Of a DNA stretch of 64,000 nucleotides, positions 9,692 through 17,734 are shown piece after piece. The position numbers and the translations under genes were made by a program. Source of the DNA: Marinoscillum sp040218045 (lineage in GTDB: Bacteria; Bacteroidota; Bacteroidia; Cytophagales; Cyclobacteriaceae); assembly GCA_040218045.1 (NCBI GenBank), contig JAVJQA010000030.1, forward strand, positions 1 through 64,000, given 5' to 3'. Each line of letters begins with the position of its first letter. The stretch's first letter is position 1. The notes under the pieces are model-generated. The model ran no database searches. It worked only from the letters and a program-made list of their open reading frames with translations, and was not told the DNA's origin.

Positions 9692-10756
9692 CTAAATATA
9701 GGGTTTAAAGGGTGTAAGCTGGTTTTCTTGCTGAATTGGAAATGAAATGTGAGTAAGTAGGTTCCTTGCTTCAGTGAGTGAGTTCTGAGTGCTGCTTAAA
9801 CCAAACCACCCAGCAATCAATCCTGAGGTCAATGCAGTGTAAGCACTCGAATCACCATAACCTGAGTGCTTCGGAAACAATCCTGTGCTTTTAAATTTTG
9901 TATTCAAAAAAGAAATATCGGTAGCATTATCAAATCCAGAGCGCTTAAGGCCGGGAAACTCCGAGCTTTCAAATACACCAACCTTTATCACGTTTTGAAG
10001 ATTGGAAATCACCGTCTTGCCGCCAGGTCTTACGCCGGCCACCACCACTACCATACCTTTTTGAGTAAGCTTGTCAACGATGGGTTGTATGTATGGGATC
10101 AGTGCATTGGTAATATCCAGGCTCAGATTGATCACATCGGCCTTATAAGTACCATTTTCAAGATCATTCAATGCGTTATAAACGGCATCATCATCTGTAA
10201 AACCATTGTCATTTGCTACCCTCAAATCCAATAGACTGGAAGATTTGGCAACACCTTTGAGGATATGATCATCAGCTACTATGACTCCTGCGCTTAATGA
10301 ACCATGTGCACGTTTACCTCCATCACTCTGATAGTTTTTAACGTGTTGTATCTTAGCTGCAAGTGCTGCATGGCCAGAATCTATACCACTATCGAGAAGT
10401 GCTATGGTCACCTTATTCCCCTGACCTATTTGTACGTTATTATTGAGTACCATTTTTGCCAAATCGGTACTACTGACAGGTGGCGTTGTTCTTAAATCCT
10501 CATCCAAACTCAACTTCCTCTGAAATATCGACTCATTCAAGTCTAAACTGACGCCCCCACTCCATACATAATTCCCATCTTTCAGCTTATACCATGTTGG
10601 CGTGCCTTCATAGTAGTCGTATTCTGTTTCACCCAAAACAACTTCTGCAATCTCCACTTGATCGCCGGAGACATAGTATGGTTCTACTTTAGGAGCATTC
10701 ACACTGGGCTTGCCCATTCTCCTATTCAAATTGCATATCACTACTCCTTTCGTCAT
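9692..10756 (-). CDS. Subtilisin-like (S8) protein with SH3-like N-terminus and altered oxyanion motif
   Basis: 354 residues, no signal peptide. Residues about 22-70 look like a bacterial SH3 domain. The S8 fold follows: Asp122 in ALLDSGID, His151 in HGSLSAG and Ser303 in GDSSAYTALTSG, so the catalytic triad is present. The usual oxyanion-hole asparagine (AAGN motif) is missing: the equivalent stretch reads VVVVAGVRPGG, with Val242. Activity is therefore uncertain; it may be a weak, specialised or dead protease. It overlaps the upstream membrane protein gene by four bases (ATGA) and abuts the 783-residue protein gene. The lack of a leader suggests action in the cytoplasm, unless exported in another way. 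Confidence 0.82.
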   Translation of the reverse strand: MTKGVVICNLNRRMGKPSVNAPKVEPYYVSGDQVEIAEVVLGETEYDYYEGTPTWYKLKDGNYVWSGGVSLDLNESIFQRKLSLDEDLRTTPPVSSTDLAKMVLNNNVQIGQGNKVTIALLDSGIDSGHAALAAKIQHVKNYQSDGGKRAHGSLSAGVIVADDHILKGVAKSSSLLDLRVANDNGFTDDDAVYNALNDLENGTYKADVINLSLDITNALIPYIQPIVDKLTQKGMVVVVAGVRPGGKTVISNLQNVIKVGVFESSEFPGLKRSGFDNATDISFLNTKFKSTGLFPKHSGYGDSSAYTALTSGLIAGWFGLSSTQNSLTEARNLLTHISFPIQQENQLTPFKPYI

Positions 10757-12021
10757 CCCTTTACAATTTCAGTTGATTGAGTTGCTTGAGAAGTGGACCG
10801 GCCTTGTGGGGTCTTTTTGGATATTGTACCTCTTAGCTGCATGAGCTTGTTTAGCAGGTCAAACCAAAAAGGAGCACCAAGTGAGAGCGCCAAAGCAGTA
10901 AGCAGATATCCAAAGAAATGCTTCCATAGCAGTAAGAACCAGTAGGCAACCCGATTCCACCAGGTAACATCAGCAAACCCGGCTACTGAACGATCCTTCT
11001 GATCACATTTATTGAATATTTTCCCCGCAAGATCAGGCTCGATGTGTGTCGGATATAAAAATCCCGAGGTATCAACTTTTATGCGATCAGGTAGCCAGGA
11101 ACCCTGTCCTAGCAAATTATTTGCTTTGTCAATATCCTTCTGAAGTTCTTTTTTCACTGCAAGCAAAGAATCCAACCGCTCATTGTATTCACTTACACTT
11201 TTGGAGTAATTAGCAAGGGCCTGTTTTAAGGTGTCAGCATTTGCTGTGGTATCCACCGTAATCGAATCCAGCAACTTCAGCTTAGGAACAGCCAGGTACT
11301 CATGACTATTTGATTCCAAATAATTGCTCGCCAGCTGGACCATCTGCTCCCTTAAATCTTTATCGACGGAAAGTTTCTTAATGATTACAAAAGTATCTGC
11401 ATTAAATACCCAGGCAATACTAAACCCAATAATCAGAAGAATAATTTGAACTCTTTGCTTATACCATTCAGTGGTCTGCTCCATTGTTCGATCAAACCAG
11501 GTATTGAGGTTTTCCTTAAACTTATCCAGATCATGCTGGGCATCAATGAGAAGGGACTCAACATATTCGCAGGTCTTTTTTCCTAATATATCCGCACCTG
11601 GTCCGGCTTGTATTGATTTCAAACCCGACTTCACTTTTTCTAATTCAGAAATGCCTTCTCCCTTTTTCTTCAGGTAGTCAAAGACCACTTTAGCAAAACT
11701 AGTAGCATTGATCGCAGAAGGTTGTTTACGTTTACTTCTACCCAAACCACTGATCTCCTGATGGTCATAGAATTGATTGATGGCGCCATTCTTAATATTA
11801 AACCTGAAAAGATTGAGACGCTCAGATATCTTTTGCCAGAATGTGATCTGATCTGCATCGTCATCATCATTCAGCATTCTGCTAATCGCCTCTCTCAAGT
11901 TTTGGGCTCTGAGGTTGAGGTGAGTGGAAATAATCTCCTGTACGATAGAGGCCAATAGACTGTACAGTAAATAAATGAATACGAGCCCAATGACCACATC
12001 AAGTGCTACACTGCCGGACAT
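10753..12021 (-). CDS. Uncharacterised membrane protein with large soluble loop
   Basis: 422 residues. First membrane segment at about 6-28 (VFIYLLYSLLASIVQEI), a second at about 191-209, and a third near 360-385, followed by LGAPFWFDLLNKLMQLRG and a polar tail. Just before the second segment is the block WFDRTMEQTTEWYKQR. I have seen proteins with this start, the WFD...WYK block and the APFWFDLL block widely in bacteria without an assigned function, so I treat it as a conserved family of unknown role. The region between segments two and three (about 215-345) contains heptad-like stretches and probably lies outside the cytoplasm. First gene of the operon with the S8-like and 783-residue proteins. 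Confidence 0.85.
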   Translation of the reverse strand: MSGSVALDVVIGLVFIYLLYSLLASIVQEIISTHLNLRAQNLREAISRMLNDDDDADQITFWQKISERLNLFRFNIKNGAINQFYDHQEISGLGRSKRKQPSAINATSFAKVVFDYLKKKGEGISELEKVKSGLKSIQAGPGADILGKKTCEYVESLLIDAQHDLDKFKENLNTWFDRTMEQTTEWYKQRVQIILLIIGFSIAWVFNADTFVIIKKLSVDKDLREQMVQLASNYLESNSHEYLAVPKLKLLDSITVDTTANADTLKQALANYSKSVSEYNERLDSLLAVKKELQKDIDKANNLLGQGSWLPDRIKVDTSGFLYPTHIEPDLAGKIFNKCDQKDRSVAGFADVTWWNRVAYWFLLLWKHFFGYLLTALALSLGAPFWFDLLNKLMQLRGTISKKTPQGRSTSQATQSTEIVKG

Positions 12022-12054
12022 ATGTTAGAAATGTTTAGTTTGGTGAATAAACCT

Positions 12055-12083
12055 GCATCATGCAATAGAACTGCTATTACGGA
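12055..12083. repeat. Partial family C repeat
   Basis: The stretch ATCATGCAATAGAACT followed by GCTATTACGGA combines the left-end sequence of the 7164-7330 element with the reverse complement of its right-end sequence, so it looks like a decayed or internally deleted copy. It lies 34 bases upstream of the 422-residue membrane protein gene. Confidence 0.4.
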
Positions 12084-12198
12084 TTCTGTTGAGAATGCAG
12101 GTTAAAGGAAATCAAAATATCAGTATATCAAAATACCCTCTTTTCGGTATTTATCGTATAACTCTATCACTAATTGGTGACAGAGCCAGGCTAGTTCT

Positions 12199-12221
12199 CA
12201 ATAAGATGCAATATCTTATTG
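12199..12221. promoter_or_regulatory. Perfect 9-bp inverted repeat between divergent genes
   Basis: CAATAAGAT and ATCTTATTG flank a 5-base spacer. A near-palindrome TCACTAATTGGTGA lies at 12167-12180. Both are in the 419-base gap between the membrane-protein operon and the PAP2 gene, which also holds a family C fragment and a family B element. No T-run follows, so an operator is more likely than a terminator, but a chance hairpin is possible. Confidence 0.35.
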
Positions 12222-12233
12222 GTATAATGCAAA

Positions 12234-12362
12234 CCTACTTTATCAAGTTATAACCACAGATACTGAAACAAATTCACTATGACCCCTAGGTTGAAAGAAC
12301 GAAGATTAAAACACGTAACGTCCTGCTGAATTCTTTTCAGCATCTAAACTTGAAAAAGTAGG
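12234..12362. repeat. MITE-like element, family B, copy 1
   Basis: A 129-base element with terminal inverted repeats: 12234-12249 and 12347-12362 match at 15 of 16 positions when reverse complemented (CCTACTT..CAAGTT). It contains the hairpin pieces CTGAAACAAATTCA and CTGAATTCTTTTCAG. Copies 2 (18948-19078) and 3 (25686-25814, opposite orientation) have nearly the same length and internal order. It has no coding capacity. Confidence 0.8.
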
Positions 12363-12440
12363 ACAAATCATTAATACATAACACCGACCAAGAAAACAAT
12401 TTGTTAGGTTTATTTGTAATAAGCCAAATGAAGATATCGA

Positions 12441-13118
12441 GTGAATAATTTACAACTAAACTGGAAATTACTTTTTCTGATCGCCTTTCTTGGCATCGGT
12501 AGTTATGTGGCTATCGATGGATTTATTGAAATGGCTGAAAGTATGTCTGAAGATGAATTCATCAATTTGGATTCACATGCTGCTGAAATGGCTCTTGCTA
12601 TGCGCACTCCACCGTTGACAAAGTTCTTTCACTTTATTACTGCATTTGGCAACTGGCAGGTGTTTGTAAGTCTATTCGTTGTGTTTACGGCTGGTTTCTT
12701 CATTTCCAATAAACACTTTAAGGCTCCATTAATCGTTGGTGGGCTGATTTCTGGTGCTGGAGTGGTCATGTATGTTCTTAAAGATCTTTTTGACCGTCAG
12801 AGGCCGTCTATTGATGTACTGGTCAATGCCAGGCTATCGAGTTTTCCATCCGGCCATTCCATGCTTTCAGTAGTATTTTATGGGTTTATGATCTTCCTCG
12901 TCTGGAGGGTTGTAGAAAACCGGTTCATCAAATGGCTCTTTAGCTTAATGCTCATTCTATTGATTCTAACTATATGTTGGAGCAGGGTTTATCTGGGAGC
13001 ACATTACGCAAGTGATGTTCTAGCGGGGATGATCGCGGGTATCGGATGGTTGTGTATGGCCCTTTTGGGTTACCTGATCGTAAAAATGTACAAAAAGAAA
13101 AAACTCTATATCCAATAG
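12441..13118 (+). CDS. PAP2-family membrane phosphatase
   Basis: 225 residues with six membrane segments. All three PAP2 motifs are present: KDLFDRQRP (about 113-121), FPSGHS (about 136-141) and SRVYLGAHYASD (about 181-192). Enzymes of this class remove phosphate from phosphatidate, undecaprenyl diphosphate or phosphatidylglycerol phosphate at the periplasmic face of the inner membrane; the exact substrate is not visible. The start is GTG; an ATG thirteen bases upstream is out of frame and soon meets a stop. It is divergent from the membrane-protein operon and convergent with the 86-residue gene. Confidence 0.9.
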   Translation: MNNLQLNWKLLFLIAFLGIGSYVAIDGFIEMAESMSEDEFINLDSHAAEMALAMRTPPLTKFFHFITAFGNWQVFVSLFVVFTAGFFISNKHFKAPLIVGGLISGAGVVMYVLKDLFDRQRPSIDVLVNARLSSFPSGHSMLSVVFYGFMIFLVWRVVENRFIKWLFSLMLILLILTICWSRVYLGAHYASDVLAGMIAGIGWLCMALLGYLIVKMYKKKKLYIQ

Positions 13119-13131
13119 GTCATGCGCAAAA

Positions 13132-13392
13132 TCATCGATCTGAATGAATGCGAGATTCCGAGAATAGATCATAGGCAGCTACGAGCGATTCTCTGCCGGT
13201 AGACCTGCTATAGTGTTCATACTTATCAAGTTCACTTCTGTCCTCAGCATATACAGGCTGGTAGTTGGCCTCAAAATCATCCCAAATGATCAACATATAG
13301 TTGTAACTCAACTTACTGGACCGGCCATTTTCTAACCAGATATCAAAGAGATCTTCATCCAGAGGTTGAGGAAAATCAGCACCGTCAAACAT
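13132..13392 (-). CDS. Small hypothetical protein
   Basis: 86 residues, acidic and aromatic-rich, with no signal peptide or membrane segment. I do not recognise it. It follows the SH3/NlpC-like gene on the same strand after a 59-base gap and may share its transcript. The composition (many Asp, Glu, Tyr) fits a compact soluble protein, possibly a partner or immunity-type protein of the preceding hydrolase-like protein, but that is only suggested by position. It could also be a chance reading frame. Confidence 0.5.
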   Translation of the reverse strand: MFDGADFPQPLDEDLFDIWLENGRSSKLSYNYMLIIWDDFEANYQPVYAEDRSELDKYEHYSRSTGRESLVAAYDLFSESRIHSDR

Positions 13393-13451
13393 ATAATCTT
13401 CAAAATTTCAAGCAATTTAAGGAGGTATTCAAACCCATACAAATCAATTGA

Positions 13452-14345
13452 CTACCACACGCCTGCCCATGTTAAGTTGTTTACTTTGAGCTTGGCCATT
13501 TTCCGAAAGCGATACACCGATTTCAATCGCTCCCAAGTCCATAGGTCTTCACGGTTCCACCAGTTGGCCGGTGGTTGGGGATAATCACGCAGGTTTCCAA
13601 TCATTCGATACCCTACTCCATTCATTCGGTACGCTGAGTTAGATTCAAGGGTGAGAATGCGGTCTGTTTCTTCATGGTGTCCCAAAATGATAAATGTATG
13701 ACCACCGCTCCATTGCTTTCTCCATCCCTGAATCACAGTCCACGGAGGTGGCATATTGTCTTCATCCGTCAAATCCACTGCAATTTCTGAGTCTAACAAA
13801 CAGGTAACTGGTGAGAAAAAATCATCATTGGAGAATATCATCATCTGTCCATGTTTTTCTTTACTCCATTGATAATTGTGGGTATTTTTCCATGCCCCAG
13901 CTATTAATCCTTCCACAAAAGTACAGCAGTTATTGGTGTATGGTGGAGCCAGCGGAGTTCTGAAACCACTGATTTCAACCGGATACCTTGCACGATCCAG
14001 ATCATATTCAAAAGCGTGAAAGAGCGGTAGCAGTTTTATAAGTTCTTGCTCATCAATGGCCATAGGATCATTACTAAAGTCCTTTAAGGGTCTTTTATGT
14101 ATTTCTTCCACGACAGTAGCCGCATATTCCTGATCTTGCCATCGAGAACAAATCCATGTTTCCTCGTCCCCTAACCCGGGTACTTCCAGATGTATATAAT
14201 CTGTATCACCAGTAGGATGATTACTCTTGACATCTAACACCCGGTATTTGCCCGGCGGTAGCCTAAACTCAAAATGAGAGGAAGTATCTGGTTGTTCGAA
14301 CGTTTTCAGTGATCTTGACACAATTGCATATTTGACCTGGGGCAT
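13452..14345 (-). CDS. SH3-like plus NlpC/P60-like (Cys-His) hydrolase candidate
   Basis: 297 residues, no signal peptide. The first ~70 residues resemble an SH3 domain (PPGKYRVLDVKSNH ... ETWICSRW). The second part has a possible papain-like arrangement: a Cys pair at 140-141 in TNNCCTFVEGLIAGAW at a helix start, His216 in SGGHTFIILGHH and a polar residue after the next strand (LESN, Asn236). This order (Cys on a helix, then His-strand) is that of NlpC/P60 and CHAP amidases that cut peptidoglycan peptides. The assignment is by motif order only. It lies near the S8-like gene, which also has an SH3-like N-terminus. Confidence 0.6.
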   Translation of the reverse strand: MPQVKYAIVSRSLKTFEQPDTSSHFEFRLPPGKYRVLDVKSNHPTGDTDYIHLEVPGLGDEETWICSRWQDQEYAATVVEEIHKRPLKDFSNDPMAIDEQELIKLLPLFHAFEYDLDRARYPVEISGFRTPLAPPYTNNCCTFVEGLIAGAWKNTHNYQWSKEKHGQMMIFSNDDFFSPVTCLLDSEIAVDLTDEDNMPPPWTVIQGWRKQWSGGHTFIILGHHEETDRILTLESNSAYRMNGVGYRMIGNLRDYPQPPANWWNREDLWTWERLKSVYRFRKMAKLKVNNLTWAGVW

Positions 14346-14467
14346 AGTGGTTAGTTAGTTGGTGAGTTGATCCATAAAGTTCCTAACAACTGGGCTGGCA
14401 ATCAATCCCTCATTTCGGGTATTTTTCACCTGAGTTATCGATCTGGGCTACTATTGTCTATTTAATT

Positions 14468-14522
14468 GACAAATCAGAACTTTATATAAATTTATCCGTA
14501 TTATTAAATCGACAAATCAGAA
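14468..14522. promoter_or_regulatory. Direct repeat upstream of padR-ftsX, candidate operator
   Basis: GACAAATCAGAA occurs exactly at 14468-14479 and again at 14511-14522, 43 bases apart (about four DNA turns), with the second copy ending eight bases before the PadR start codon. The region between is very AT-rich and probably holds the promoter. PadR proteins usually repress their own operon, so these are plausible binding sites. Confidence 0.5.
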
Positions 14523-14529
14523 TATTAAC

Positions 14530-14862
14530 ATGATTCGAGAGAATATCGGTGAATTAGAAGAGTTGGTTATGCTTATTGCCGGAGCATTGCACCCTGAAGC
14601 ATACGCAGTTGTCATCCGAAAAGAACTACTGGACAAAATGAATAGAAAGGTGGTATTGAGCTCGGTACACACTGTTTTAAACCGATTGGAGTCTAAAGGC
14701 TACTTAATTAGCGAGTTTGGTGAAGCCACGCCAGAGCGTGGAGGAAAGCGCAAACGTTACTTCACCATTACCCAATCAGGATTGGCAGCGTTAAAAGAAG
14801 TTCGCAACAAACGAGAACAGCTTTTCTCAGATTTACTAAACGTCGATTTCAAATTTCAATAA
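14530..14862 (+). CDS. PadR-family transcriptional regulator
   Basis: 110 residues, a winged-helix regulator of the short PadR type. The pattern GALHPEAYAVVIRKEL, then VHTVLNRLESKGYL (recognition helix) and RGGKRKRYFTITQSG (wing) is typical. It is followed after one base by the FtsX-type permease gene, a common Bacteroidota and Acidobacteria pairing in which PadR controls the permease. No sensor domain; the ligand is unknown. The direct repeat at 14468-14522 is its likely site. Confidence 0.92.
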   Translation: MIRENIGELEELVMLIAGALHPEAYAVVIRKELLDKMNRKVVLSSVHTVLNRLESKGYLISEFGEATPERGGKRKRYFTITQSGLAALKEVRNKREQLFSDLLNVDFKFQ

Positions 14863-14863
14863 C

Positions 14864-17491
14864 ATGCCCCAGCCACCATTTTGGATCCGGAAACTACTTC
14901 ACTCGCTGGTCAGTGAGGAACTACTTGAAGAAATCTCTGGTGATCTTGACGAAGTTTATTCAGAAATAGCCGCTACCAAAGGCACGTCCAGAGCCAATGT
15001 CTATTACTTCTTTGAAGTCTTACGGTTCTCCAAAATGTACCGAAAAGGTCGCCATTATCAATCTTCAAACACACTAAGCATGTTTCAAAACTACCTCAAA
15101 GTAGCATTTCGCAACATTCTGAAAAGCAGGTTAAATACAATCATCAACGTAACCGGTCTTGGTGTCGGACTTGCTTGTGTGTTGATCATCTTTCTTTACC
15201 TCTCTATTGAAACCGGTTATGACAAATTCCATGAGAATGGTAAAAATATTTATCGTCTTCAGCATATCTATGGATTCATCAATGCACAGGCCGGGCCTAT
15301 TTACGAACGGGAATATTCAGAAGTTGTCGCTTCCATGCGCATCAATCCCTGGACTCGAAATCGCCGCATTTCGGTCAAAGACGATCAGGTATTCACAGAA
15401 GATATTTTGATGGCAGAAAGTAATTTTTTTGAGTTTTTTAGTTTTCCGTTGGTCTCCGGGGATGTAAGCAAATGCTTGTCAGAAAAATATTCAGTGGTAC
15501 TCTCTGAGTCTATGAACAACAAACTGTTTGGAGGTGGAAGTGGAGTCGGTCAAATATTAAAAATGGAAGATCTTAATGGTGAAATTACCTCGCTGAATGT
15601 CACCGGAATTTTTAAGGATATCCCCTACTATTCTCACCTTCAGTTTGAAATTGTAGTTCCATTCCAGCTGGTTGAAGACAATCCCAGGATGGCAGGACTT
15701 ATGAAAAGCTGGCCAAATGATTGGGTAGGCACATATGTTCAGCTTGACCAAAAGGCAGACCCAGAGCAAGTGGAGGCTTATTACGAAGAAATCTGGAGAA
15801 AATACGTTGATCCGGGTGATACTGTTTTGATTGATTTTATGCCTCTTGAAGACCTTTATTTAGAGTCCAGTCATCTAAACAATGATTACGCCTCACACGG
15901 CAATAGTGAGCAGGTCAGTACATTTATGGCCATTGCCTTGATTATTCTACTTATAGCCAGTATTAACTTCATCAACCTAGCTACAGCAAGGGCCAATAAA
16001 AGAAGCAAGGAAGTAGGTCTTAGAAAAACACTTGGAGCCCACAAAAAACAACTTATCAGTCAATTTTTAACTGAATCAGTGCTAGTTACGCTTATCGGCT
16101 TTTTGGTGGCTGGAGCTTTAGTTGCTTTGGTCATTCCCTGGGTGAACACCTTCGCTGAGGTAAATCTCTACAGGTCATTTGCTAACCCTCAACAGATCAT
16201 CATCGCAGTAATCCTAATATTCCTTTTCACTGCCCTATTTACCAGTATTTATCCGGCACTGGTTCTTTCTTCATTTAAACCTATTGATTCATTAAAATCA
16301 GGAAGTCATAAACAGGCTGGAATGGGCACCTTCCGAAAGGTACTTGTTGTTGGGCAGTTTGCTACTTCCGTGGTTTTAATTGTTTCTTCACTGATTATCT
16401 ATGACCAGATGCGGTTTGTCAAGGAAAAAAATCTCGGTTTTGATGTGGACAATGTCCTAAGTTTTGACTTTGGGAGTTCTGATAAGCTAAAGAAAAAATG
16501 GCCTGTAATCAAAAGTCAGCTTGAAGAGACACCCGGAGTGCAGGTAGTTGCCAATACAAGGCATGTACCAGGGGATAATGCCTATTACTGGAGTTATAAA
16601 TTTGAGGGGAATAACGATCTGGATAATCCCTATGGTGATGGTTGGCGTGGCTTTTATATTGGGGAAAGAATGATCGAAGCGTTGGATTTGGAACTCGTGA
16701 TGGGCCGGTCATTTGATCCGGCTAAACCAATGGATTCGGCAACTTTCATTTTGAACGAATCCGGTTGGAAAAGGGCCATTGAGGAATATGGAGATTCCTG
16801 GGAAGACCCCATTGGGAAAACGATAGAATATTATACAGCCAGCAGTGGTGACTGGGCACTGGTCAAAAGAGGTACTGTAATAGGAATAGTAAAGGATTTC
16901 CATCACCACTCGCTCCAGATGTCTATTGATCCCATAGTGATTCATAACATTGATGGTACTGGTATCGTAGTTAAAGTCACTGAGCAGGACACCAACAAGC
17001 TTTTGAGGTTTGTGGAAGACAAGTGGAGTGCATGGGGTGCTCCTGTGGCATTCAACCACGAATATTTGAGAGATCGGTTCAACGACCATTACAAATCAGA
17101 GGATCGGTTCAATACTTTCGTGTTGGTCTTCTGCATGCTGGCAATTGCCATCGCCTGTCTCGGATTGTATGGATTGTCCCTATTCTCCACACAGCAGCGA
17201 GTTAAGGAAATCGGCATCAGGAAAGTACTTGGGGCTTCAGTCCCATCATTACTGAAAATGCTGTCCCTTGATTTCCTAAAACTTGTTGGTTTAGCCATTG
17301 TGATTGCTGTACCGGTATCCATCTATTTCGTGAGTGGTTGGTTGGAAAACTTTGCCTACAGGGTTGATATATCCATTTGGCACGTGTTCCTCGGGGCATT
17401 TCTGGCTGTGATTGTTGCTCAGTTTACAATTAGTTACAATACATTGAAGGCGGCTATTGCCAATCCTACAAAATCCCTGAGAACAGAATAG
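14864..17491 (+). CDS. FtsX/MacB-type ABC transporter permease with permease prefix domain
   Basis: 875 residues. The first ~65 residues form the soluble 'permease prefix' domain found in PadR-linked permeases. Then comes a membrane segment (NVTGLGVGLACVLIIFLYL), a MacB-like periplasmic domain, three membrane segments with an FtsX domain (about 355-480, IALIILLIASINFINLATA and KEVGLRKTLGA), a second periplasmic domain and a second FtsX domain at the C-terminus (KEIGIRKVLGA). This duplicated layout needs no second permease. It has no ATPase gene next to it, so it must use one encoded elsewhere or work in another way. The family usually acts in mechanotransmission or efflux of peptides and drugs. 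Confidence 0.9.
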   Translation: MPQPPFWIRKLLHSLVSEELLEEISGDLDEVYSEIAATKGTSRANVYYFFEVLRFSKMYRKGRHYQSSNTLSMFQNYLKVAFRNILKSRLNTIINVTGLGVGLACVLIIFLYLSIETGYDKFHENGKNIYRLQHIYGFINAQAGPIYEREYSEVVASMRINPWTRNRRISVKDDQVFTEDILMAESNFFEFFSFPLVSGDVSKCLSEKYSVVLSESMNNKLFGGGSGVGQILKMEDLNGEITSLNVTGIFKDIPYYSHLQFEIVVPFQLVEDNPRMAGLMKSWPNDWVGTYVQLDQKADPEQVEAYYEEIWRKYVDPGDTVLIDFMPLEDLYLESSHLNNDYASHGNSEQVSTFMAIALIILLIASINFINLATARANKRSKEVGLRKTLGAHKKQLISQFLTESVLVTLIGFLVAGALVALVIPWVNTFAEVNLYRSFANPQQIIIAVILIFLFTALFTSIYPALVLSSFKPIDSLKSGSHKQAGMGTFRKVLVVGQFATSVVLIVSSLIIYDQMRFVKEKNLGFDVDNVLSFDFGSSDKLKKKWPVIKSQLEETPGVQVVANTRHVPGDNAYYWSYKFEGNNDLDNPYGDGWRGFYIGERMIEALDLELVMGRSFDPAKPMDSATFILNESGWKRAIEEYGDSWEDPIGKTIEYYTASSGDWALVKRGTVIGIVKDFHHHSLQMSIDPIVIHNIDGTGIVVKVTEQDTNKLLRFVEDKWSAWGAPVAFNHEYLRDRFNDHYKSEDRFNTFVLVFCMLAIAIACLGLYGLSLFSTQQRVKEIGIRKVLGASVPSLLKMLSLDFLKLVGLAIVIAVPVSIYFVSGWLENFAYRVDISIWHVFLGAFLAVIVAQFTISYNTLKAAIANPTKSLRTE

Positions 17492-17685
17492 TAGTTTAGC
17501 TATTGTAAATCAAATTCCATCATAATACAAACATGCAGCATCAATGAACCCATAGATCAAAAACAACCTATTTACCGGTCTTGAAAACGTAATGTTCTTG
17601 TGCATACAAGTCAATAGGATCTAGATTACTGGCAACAGAACCATTCGCAAATTCCGATTCAAAAATAAAAATGATAAAAGCTTAC

Positions 17686-17710
17686 TAGATTCAGTTTGTA
17701 ACTGGATCTA
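17686..17710. terminator. Hairpin between convergent genes
   Basis: TAGATTCAGTT (17686-17696) and AACTGGATCTA (17700-17710) pair with one mismatch (a possible G-U) across a 3-base loop. It sits in the 243-base gap between the convergent permease and NRAMP-like genes, 25 bases after the NRAMP-like stop. Flanks are A-rich on the plus strand, so it would work best for minus-strand transcription. I see nothing else in this gap. Confidence 0.35.
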
Positions 17711-17734
17711 AAAATAAAAGGAAGTCTGAAAACT

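Noticed and set aside
7340..14345. Anti-phage defence island
   Set aside because: An uncharacterised membrane protein and protease-like genes invite the idea, but no nuclease, helicase, NTPase or known defence domain is present.
17492..17734. Small RNA or gene in the gap after the permease
   Set aside because: Only a modest hairpin near the end; no promoter, frame or conserved structure could be supported.
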